Shown here piece by piece: positions 25,397-31,870 of a stretch of 41,846 nucleotides of DNA. Position numbers and translations under genes: made by a program. The notes under the pieces are model-generated. The model did not search any database and was not told where the DNA came from. It worked only from the letters and a program-made list of their open reading frames with translations. The first letter of the stretch is position 1; each line of letters begins with the position of its first letter. Source of the stretch: Dehalococcoidia bacterium (GTDB lineage: Bacteria > Chloroflexota > Dehalococcoidia > UBA6926). The stretch is taken from contig VXMO01000044.1 in NCBI GenBank assembly GCA_009841045.1, forward strand, positions 1 to 41,846, written 5' to 3'.

Positions 25397-28300
25397 ATGT
25401 TTGCGCACCTGCATACACATTCAGAGTTCAGCCTGCTGGACGGATTGGCGCGTATTCCTGATCTTGTGGGGCACGCGCGCGAGCTTGGGTTTGAGTCCCT
25501 TGCCCTGACCGATCACGGGAACCTGTACGGGATTGTCGATTTCTACCGAGAAGCGCAAGAGGCCGGCATCAAGCCAATCATCGGCGTCGAGGCATACGTC
25601 GCGCCGGGGAGCCGGACGGACCGGATACCAGGAGACAAGCAGCCGTATCACCTCGTCCTGTTGGCCAAGAATGATGAGGGGTACCACAACCTGCTTCGTT
25701 TGGTCAGCATCGCTCACCTCGAGGGATTCTACTATCGCCCCCGGATGGATCGTGAGGTGCTGGAGCAGCACGGATCCGGACTGATTGCGCTTTCGGCATG
25801 CATGGCGGGCGAGGTGCCGCGTGCGTTGATGGAGGGCCGTCTTGACGATGCGCGTGAGGCGGCGCTGTGGCACAAGAAGACCTTCGACGGGTATTACCTG
25901 GAGGTTCAGCGGCATCCCGGCATCGCTGAGTTGGACCGGCTGAACAGTATGGTGATTGATCTGGCGCGCGAACTGGATATCCCCATTGTCGCGACGAACG
26001 ACCTGCACTACACGCGGCAGAAGGACGCAGCGGCACACGATGTACTGCTGTGCATCCAGACGAACGCGACCGTTGATGACACGAACCGGATGCGGATGGA
26101 GGACGACGGGTTCTATCTGAAGTCCGAGGCGGAGATGCGGGAGTTGTTCGCGGACCTCCCTGAGGCGATCGAGAACGCAGGGCGGATTGCGGATGAGTGC
26201 AACCTCGACCTTGAGTTCAACCGGTTGCTGCTGCCGCAAATTGAGCTGCCGGACGGATTGTCGTCGTACGAGTACCTGGAACAACTCTGTTATGAGGGGT
26301 TTGACGAGCGGTACGCGGACTATAGGGACACTGAGCGGGCGCGGGAGCGGGTAGCGTATGAATTAGACGTCATCCGGCAGATGGATTTCGCCGACTATTT
26401 CCTCGTCGTATGGGACCTGGTGGCGTATGCGCGCAAGCAGGGAATTCTTGTGGGCGTGCGCGGGAGCGCGGCAGCGAGCGCGGTGCTGTATTGCCTCTAC
26501 ATCACGAATATTGAGCCGCTGAGGTATGACCTCGTCTTTGAGCGCTTCCTGAACCTTGAGCGGAAGGAAATGCCGGATATCGACCTCGATATCGAGGACG
26601 AGCGGCGGGATGAGCTAATTGATTACGTCACGCGACGCTACGGGCAGGATCGCGTGGCGCAAATCATCACGTTTGGGACGTTCGGAGCACGCGCGGGCAT
26701 CCGCGACGTTGGGCGAGCGATGGGGATGTCGTTCGGCGAGGTGGACCAAGTGGCACGTCTGCTGCCGGCTGGAGCGCACCCATCGTCATTGCAGGATTCC
26801 CTGGACCGGCTCCCGCAGTTCCGGGACGTCTACGACCGTGATCCTCAAGTCCAGAAGCTGGTGGACACGGCGATGCAGTTGGAGGGAATTGCGCGGAATG
26901 CGAGCACACACGCGGCGGGGGTTGTGATCTCACGCGAGCCGCTGGTCAACGTTGTGCCGCTACAGCGGCCGGTGAAGAGCGCGGGTTCGGACGACGACGG
27001 CGTGCCGATGACACAGTGGGACATGCACCGTGTGGCGGAGGCGGGGCTGCTCAAGCTGGACTTGCTCGGTCTGACGAACCTGACGACGCTGGCGCGGACG
27101 AGGGACCTGATTGAGAAGCGGCACGGCAAGCGCATCGACATCGACTCGATCCCTCTTGACGATTCGAAGACTTTTGACCTGCTGTCTTCGGGCAAGACGA
27201 TGGGGCTGTTCCAGCTTGAGGGACAGGGCATGACGCGCTGGATTCAGAGGCTTCAGCCGCGGTCGCTGAACGAGGTCTCGGCGATGATTGCGCTGTACAG
27301 GCCGGGGCCGATGGAGCACATTCCACGCTATATCGACAGCAAGAAGGGTGAGATTTCCGCCACGTTCCCGCACGACGACCTCAGGGACATCCTGCATGAG
27401 ACGTACGGGGTCATCGTGTACCAAGATCAGGTGCTGCAGATTGCGCAGCGCTTTGCCGGGTATTCGCTTGGGCAAGCGGACATCGTGCGCAAGGCGATGG
27501 GCAAGAAGGTGCGGGAAATTATGGAGGCGGAGGAACAGGGGTTTCTCGCCGGATCACAAGAGCAGGGGTATACGGAGCACGACGCGCGGGAGATCTTCAG
27601 GCTTATCGAGCCATTTGCCGGGTACGCGTTCAACAAGGCGCACAGCGTGAGTTACGCATACATTGCGTATCAGACGGCGTATTTCAAGGCGAACTATCCG
27701 CGCGAATACATGGCGTCACTGCTGAACGCGCACTTGGGGTCGCAGGATCGGGCGGGAGCGGACGCGGAGGAGTGCCGCGCGCTGGGGTTGACGGTCGCGC
27801 CACCGAGCGTGAACGCAAGCACTGAAGAGTACTCCATTGAGGATATCGCCGATCCCAACGACGATGCGCCCGGCGACGACGCGGTAATTCGCGTGGGGCT
27901 ATCTGCCATCAAGAACGTGGGGTTCGGAGCGGCGCAGGCGCTGGTGGAAGAGCGCAAGGCGAATGGGCCGTTCAGGGATCTGGGTGATTTCATTGGTCGG
28001 GCTGACCTCACATCACTGAATCGGAGGGGGCTGGAGAATCTGATCAAGGCCGGGGCACTGGACGGGCTTGGTGATCGAGCGACCCTGCTGGAGAATGCAG
28101 AGCGAATACTCTCCTCCGCGGCACAGGAGCAGCGGCAGAGGAACTCATCTCAGTCCAGCATGTTCGATGCGATGGCTGGCGACTCTGCCCTGCAGATGCC
28201 GACAATTGAGTTGGCAGCCGCGGATGCGGCCTCCAACGAGCAGAAGGGCGCATGGGAGAAGGAGCTCACAGGAATCCACTTCTCCAATGATCCGTATCGC

Positions 28301-29194
28301 GTGCTGCGCACGGTGAATCTCACGGGGAACATCACTCCGTGTGCTGAGGTCTCGGTCGAGATGGAGAAAGACCAGATTTCCGTAGCGGGGAATATCACGT
28401 CAGTCCGAACATTCATGGTGCGAGGGGAGAGCGCGGCGTCACTGCTGCTGAATGACCAGTCCGGCTCCGTTGCAGTGACGGTATGGCCGGACGTGTATGG
28501 AAAGTCCATAGATACGTGGCAGATCAATACGCCGGTGCGCGTGACAGGTTCCGTTCGTGTGCGGGAGGAGGAACCGTCCGTCGATTGCCGACAGTATGAG
28601 GTGCTGTTAGAGAACGAGACACCACAAGAGCCTGCATATGCGCGTTCACGCGCCTCCAACGGCAGAAACGGGCTTCCGTCCAACCAAGCCGTCAATGCTG
28701 AGAGCACGGATGGAGCCGTGGCCGTTGCTGAGTCACCTACTGAAGTCAGGACTTCTGCCGAGGTTGAGGCTGAGCCGGTTGAGACGACAGCTACGGAGGT
28801 TCCAGCTGAGATACCGACGGGAGGCAATGGGGCTGACAAGGCTGCCGCTCCGAGCGAACCTGTGAGTGAGGCACCGAGAAGAGCTAGCGGGGCCAGGAAT
28901 GGGAGCCCGGCCTCATCGAACGGGTCAGGCGAGGCGTCGGCGCGGCGGGTGCTGATCTCCGTGATGCTGCACGAGACGGCAGATGAGGAGGCCGACGTGG
29001 ATCGGCTGAACCGCGTGGTGCAGACGTTAAGGAGCCATCCAGGGGAGAGTCCGGTTCAGTTGGTGATTATGCAGCAGGGCGAGCAGTCGGTGATGACGAT
29101 GCCATTCCGGTCGGCGCACTCACAAGAGCTGGAGTCGGAGATCTCAAACATCCTGGGCGGCAATTTCCTGTCCGTTCAACAGATGTTGATATAA
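25397..29194 (+). CDS. dnaE: DNA polymerase III alpha subunit
   Basis: About 1265 residues. The N-terminal PHP domain (about 1-270) begins FAHLHTHSEFSLLDG and keeps LTDHGNLYG, EVQRHPG and ATNDLHY, so its metal site looks complete, as in polymerases with PHP proofreading. The polymerase core has PDIDLDIEDERRDEL near residue 393 and LLKLDLLGLTNLT near 553, giving the three catalytic Asp; the fingers carry YQDQVLQIAQRFAGYSLGQA. Tandem HhH motifs follow (about 825-890), then an OB fold (about 990-1075). A low-complexity linker of about 100 residues (VNAESTDGAVAVAESPTEVR and similar) leads to a final 90-residue domain (ARRVLISVMLHETADEEADV onward). GTG at 25394 is an alternative start. Confidence 0.97.
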   Translation: MFAHLHTHSEFSLLDGLARIPDLVGHARELGFESLALTDHGNLYGIVDFYREAQEAGIKPIIGVEAYVAPGSRTDRIPGDKQPYHLVLLAKNDEGYHNLLRLVSIAHLEGFYYRPRMDREVLEQHGSGLIALSACMAGEVPRALMEGRLDDAREAALWHKKTFDGYYLEVQRHPGIAELDRLNSMVIDLARELDIPIVATNDLHYTRQKDAAAHDVLLCIQTNATVDDTNRMRMEDDGFYLKSEAEMRELFADLPEAIENAGRIADECNLDLEFNRLLLPQIELPDGLSSYEYLEQLCYEGFDERYADYRDTERARERVAYELDVIRQMDFADYFLVVWDLVAYARKQGILVGVRGSAAASAVLYCLYITNIEPLRYDLVFERFLNLERKEMPDIDLDIEDERRDELIDYVTRRYGQDRVAQIITFGTFGARAGIRDVGRAMGMSFGEVDQVARLLPAGAHPSSLQDSLDRLPQFRDVYDRDPQVQKLVDTAMQLEGIARNASTHAAGVVISREPLVNVVPLQRPVKSAGSDDDGVPMTQWDMHRVAEAGLLKLDLLGLTNLTTLARTRDLIEKRHGKRIDIDSIPLDDSKTFDLLSSGKTMGLFQLEGQGMTRWIQRLQPRSLNEVSAMIALYRPGPMEHIPRYIDSKKGEISATFPHDDLRDILHETYGVIVYQDQVLQIAQRFAGYSLGQADIVRKAMGKKVREIMEAEEQGFLAGSQEQGYTEHDAREIFRLIEPFAGYAFNKAHSVSYAYIAYQTAYFKANYPREYMASLLNAHLGSQDRAGADAEECRALGLTVAPPSVNASTEEYSIEDIADPNDDAPGDDAVIRVGLSAIKNVGFGAAQALVEERKANGPFRDLGDFIGRADLTSLNRRGLENLIKAGALDGLGDRATLLENAERILSSAAQEQRQRNSSQSSMFDAMAGDSALQMPTIELAAADAASNEQKGAWEKELTGIHFSNDPYRVLRTVNLTGNITPCAEVSVEMEKDQISVAGNITSVRTFMVRGESAASLLLNDQSGSVAVTVWPDVYGKSIDTWQINTPVRVTGSVRVREEEPSVDCRQYEVLLENETPQEPAYARSRASNGRNGLPSNQAVNAESTDGAVAVAESPTEVRTSAEVEAEPVETTATEVPAEIPTGGNGADKAAAPSEPVSEAPRRASGARNGSPASSNGSGEASARRVLISVMLHETADEEADVDRLNRVVQTLRSHPGESPVQLVIMQQGEQSVMTMPFRSAHSQELESEISNILGGNFLSVQQMLI

Positions 29195-29237
29195 GTGTTT
29201 CACCGAGGCCAGTTCGCACTCCTGTAGTCTGGTTGTC

Positions 29238-29456
29238 ATGGAGTGGACGCACCTGACGACGACCCCTGACCAGTTAAGCGCGGAACTGCTGGTGCAGGCG
29301 CTGCGGGACGAGGGTATCGAGGCACTCGTCAACCAAGGAGATACAAGCAGTTTTCTGGGCGTGATGGGCTACCCGTGCCGCGTGATGGTGCGGTCGGACG
29401 CCTGGCTGCAGGCGGTAGGCTTCCTGGAGAAGTGGGAGGAGGAACCCTCGCCCTAA
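29238..29456 (+). CDS. DUF2007-type small signal-transducing-like protein
   Basis: 72 residues resembling the DUF2007 (putative prokaryotic signal transducing protein) family. It has a ferredoxin-like core with LSAELLVQALRDEGIEALVN and a strand MGYPCRVMVRSDAWLQAVGF. The family is named by prediction only; no biochemical role is established. It starts 43 bases after dnaE with no clear ribosome binding site. Its last residues (PSP) and its TAA stop are encoded by a palindromic repeat at 29445-29477, so the C-terminus is repeat-derived. Confidence 0.7.
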   Translation: MEWTHLTTTPDQLSAELLVQALRDEGIEALVNQGDTSSFLGVMGYPCRVMVRSDAWLQAVGFLEKWEEEPSP

Positions 29457-29477
29457 CCTTCTCCGTGAGGGAGAGGG
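29445..29477 (+). repeat. Dispersed repeat family D at the DUF2007 3' end
   Basis: CCCTCGCCCTAACCTTCTCC then GTGAGGGAGAGGG. The complementary portions CCTTCTCC/GGGAGAGG form a hairpin. The same kind of GAGGGAGAGGG palindrome is widespread in unrelated bacteria. Here it covers the last three codons and the TAA of the DUF2007 gene and separates it from the convergent DUF427 gene. Confidence 0.75.
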
Positions 29478-29490
29478 AACTATCGGCTGC

Positions 29491-29949
29491 CTAGGAGTTC
29501 CAAGGGCCGATGATGTCTTCGGTGCGCCAGCCTCCGTAGAAGTCGCCGTGAACCAACTGGACGGGAAGGTCATCGACATAGGCGGCGTCGAGCTTCCACG
29601 TATAGAAGGCCATGTATTCCCTGATGGCCTCGTACTCGTCTTTCGGGTTCACGTAGCTCCAGATTGCTGTTTCAGCTTCGCGATCCCCAACGCGGACGCC
29701 CCAATAACTGGCGTCCCCCTTGAAGGGTCAAGTGGAGGAGCGGTCTTCCGCGACGAGAAATTCCGTTCGCACGTCCTCGGGCGGGAAGTAGTAGACGGGC
29801 GGCATGTCCTTTTCCACGATGCGGACACCGCGCGTGGTTTCCGCGAGGACCTCTCCGTTGAACTCAACGCGTAGTCGGCGGTTCACAGGTTGAACGGGAC
29901 CGGGGGACGGCGGGTAATCGGCTGCTGATTCGCGGTCTGCAGTTGTCAT
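29491..29949 (-). CDS. DUF427-family protein with an in-frame TGA at a conserved Cys position (candidate selenoprotein)
   Basis: From ATG at 29949 to TAG at 29493-29491 the frame is open for 152 codons except one TGA at 29730-29728 (codon 74). Before it: RLRVEFNGEVLAETTRGVRI and PPVYYFPPEDVRTEFLVAED, the DUF427 core. After it: PFKGDASYWGVRVGDREAET, NPKDEYEAIREYMAFYTWKL and a GDFYGGWRTEDIIGP tail. The family normally reads Cys-Pro-Tyr/Phe-Lys-Gly here, so TGA replaces a conserved Cys codon. No frameshift is needed to recover the second half. Explanations are selenocysteine insertion (a hairpin follows, see 29694-29716), a recent nonsense mutation, or a sequencing error. An AGAGGAG site lies 8 bases before the ATG. 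DUF427 has no established function. mutL is upstream on the same strand. Confidence 0.75.
29694..29716 (-). promoter_or_regulatory. SECIS-like hairpin downstream of the in-frame TGA
   Basis: In the transcript, GGACGCC (29716-29710) and GGCGUCC (29700-29694) form a perfect 7-bp stem with a 9-base loop AGUUAUUGG. The loop starts 18 bases after the UGA and has G as its second base. The general bacterial SECIS description, as I recall it, asks for a stem-loop with the apical loop roughly 16-37 bases after UGA and a G in the first two loop positions, and this fits. The stem is also coding sequence for GDASYWGV, so it could be coincidental. Confidence 0.45.
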
Positions 29950-29983
29950 TGTTTACTCCTCTCTCGATGAGGGTGTTGGGGGG

Positions 29984-29989
29984 ATTGTA
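29984..29989 (-). promoter_or_regulatory. Possible -10 of the DUF427 gene
   Basis: TACAAT on the minus strand, 35 bases before the ATG at 29949, in the 63-base gap after mutL. A matching -35 is not evident. It would give a leader of about 28 bases with the AGAGGAG site. Confidence 0.3.
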
Positions 29990-30012
29990 CGCCTTTTGGA
30001 GCGGGCTATGCG

Positions 30013-31869
30013 TCAGCGGCGGGCAAATTGGCGTTCAAGCTGGGCGGAGCTGAGGTGGACCATGGTGGGACGACCGTGTGGGCAGAGGCGAGGAAAGTTG
30101 GCGTCGCGGAAGAGAGTGAGCAAGGACTCCATTTCCGCCAGGGACAGGGTCTGTCCGGCACGGACAGTGGAGTGGCAGGCTATGGTGGCGGCGATGCGTC
30201 TTTCCCGCATATCGACGGCGTCCGCGCCCGATGCAATTATGCTATCTGAGCCGCCAATACTCTCCTGAGCGACGGAGTCCGATGACCCGGCAGGCACGGC
30301 CTGTCCCTTGAGGGCTACTTCGTCAATTTCACTGCCGGAATGTTCGTCAAGGACTTCCAGAAAGGCCTGCGACACCTCCGACTCTTTGAGGGAAGCGGGC
30401 ATGGCGCGGAGGAGGATGGCATCGTCACCGAACGGCTCCCATTCGAAACCGTAGGAGGACAGCAGGTCGCTTAGCGGGGCGATGGCGTCCAGTTGGCGAG
30501 CAGTGAGCTGGACAGTGGCCGGCGTGAGGAGTCCTTGTGAGGTGGCTCCTTTCTCACGGCGCTCAGCGAGGAGCTGGTCAAAGACGACACGTTCATGGGC
30601 GGCGTGCTGGTCGATGAGATACATGCCGTCGGGGCCCTCGGCGACGATGTAGGTGAGGCCGACCTGACCAACGGGGCGGAGGGTGAATTCGCTTCTCTTC
30701 CCTTCCGAGTCACCATGTTTGGTCGCAGAATCGGGGCCCAGATCCCCGCTTTCGCGGGAATGACGTTCGTCGAAAAGGGGTGGGGCTTCTAGCTGGACTT
30801 CGGCGTCAAGGGGGGCGGAAGGGATTGGCGGAGCCGCAAAAGCTCCGACCTGTCCGGCAGTTGCAGGAGCAGCGACAATGCCGTTGGCGGCGAGGGTGCG
30901 GCGGATGGCGCGTTGGATTGTTGCGATGACCTCACCCTCGCGGCGAAGGCGCACCTCGGCCTTGGTTGGGTGAACGTTGACGTCGACCTCATCGGACGGA
31001 ACGGAAAGGAAGAGGACGACGAGGGGGTAGCGGCCTCGCTGAACAATGTCCCTGTAAGCGTCGGCGATGGCGTAGTAGAGGATGCGCGCCTCAACGAGGC
31101 GTCCGTTGATGAAGAGAATCTGGCCGGTGCGGCGGGGACGGGTCGTTCCAGGTTCGCTTGTGTATCCGGTGACGGTTGTTCCACCCATCGTGGTGGGTTG
31201 GATGGGGAGCATACCGGACACGGTGTCCGGCCCCCACATTTCGAGCAGGACATGTGAGGCGTCGCCGCTGCCGGGTGAGTGGAAGGCGAGGCGACCATCG
31301 ACGATAACGCGCAGGGCAACATCGGGATGCGCTAGGGCGTATTGGGTGAGGACGTTGACGCAGCGTGTGGCCTCGGCGGCCGGTGAACGGAGGAATGAGA
31401 GGCGGGCGGGGACGTTCTTGAAGAGGTCGCGGACGTAGACGGTGGTGCCGAACGGCGCTCCCTGCGTGCCGCGCTCGACGATCTCGTTGTCGGCGGCAAT
31501 GACGTAATGACCGCCCTCCGAATCCGCAACACGGGAGACGATTGTCATGCGGGCGACGGCGGCGATGGAGGCGAGGGCTTCGCCGCGAAAGCCGAGCGTG
31601 CCGATGCTCTCAAGGTCGCGGACGCTTCGCAGTTTTGAGGTGGCGTGGCGCATGACGGCGAGTTCGAGCTCATTTTCCGGGATACCGGATGCGTCGTCCG
31701 TGACGCGAATCAGGTCGAGACCGCCACGGGCGATTTCAACTTCGATCTGCCCCGCACCGGCGTCGATTGCGTTCTCGACCAACTCCTTGACGACGGACGC
31801 CGGGCGCTCGATGACCTCCCCGGCGGCGATCTTGGAGGCGACGTCTCGATCGAGGAGTTGGATTGGCAT
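30013..31869 (-). CDS. mutL: DNA mismatch repair protein MutL (endonuclease type)
   Basis: About 618 residues. The ATG at 31869 (MPIQLLDRDVASKIAAGEVI) is one base after the mutS stop; a longer frame running into mutS is a shadow. The GHKL ATPase domain has ENAIDAGA, the DDASGIPENEL metal loop and GTLGFRGEALASIA. The C-terminal domain has DQHAAHERVVFD near 416, close to the endonuclease motif DQHA-x2-E-x4-E but ending in Asp rather than Glu, with ACHSTVRAGQ and CPHGRPTMVH also present, so nicking activity is likely. The interdomain linker contains a family B repeat translated as RHSRESGD near 370. MutL acts after MutS in mismatch repair. Confidence 0.96.
   Translation of the reverse strand: MPIQLLDRDVASKIAAGEVIERPASVVKELVENAIDAGAGQIEVEIARGGLDLIRVTDDASGIPENELELAVMRHATSKLRSVRDLESIGTLGFRGEALASIAAVARMTIVSRVADSEGGHYVIAADNEIVERGTQGAPFGTTVYVRDLFKNVPARLSFLRSPAAEATRCVNVLTQYALAHPDVALRVIVDGRLAFHSPGSGDASHVLLEMWGPDTVSGMLPIQPTTMGGTTVTGYTSEPGTTRPRRTGQILFINGRLVEARILYYAIADAYRDIVQRGRYPLVVLFLSVPSDEVDVNVHPTKAEVRLRREGEVIATIQRAIRRTLAANGIVAAPATAGQVGAFAAPPIPSAPLDAEVQLEAPPLFDERHSRESGDLGPDSATKHGDSEGKRSEFTLRPVGQVGLTYIVAEGPDGMYLIDQHAAHERVVFDQLLAERREKGATSQGLLTPATVQLTARQLDAIAPLSDLLSSYGFEWEPFGDDAILLRAMPASLKESEVSQAFLEVLDEHSGSEIDEVALKGQAVPAGSSDSVAQESIGGSDSIIASGADAVDMRERRIAATIACHSTVRAGQTLSLAEMESLLTLFRDANFPRLCPHGRPTMVHLSSAQLERQFARR
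30741..30765 (+). repeat. Dispersed repeat family B inside the mutL linker
   Basis: GATCCCCGCTTTCGCGGGAA then TGACG, the short unit, in the mutL coding region. In the mutL direction it is read without a stop as RHSRESGD. It falls between the ATPase and dimerisation/endonuclease domains, where length varies naturally. Confidence 0.85.
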
Positions 31870-31870
31870 A

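Noticed and set aside
29491-29730. Second half of the DUF427 gene as a separate gene or simple pseudogene remnant
   Set aside because: It is in the same frame, fully intact and family-like right up to the TGA, with no start codon or ribosome binding site of its own; a one-codon interruption is the simpler reading.
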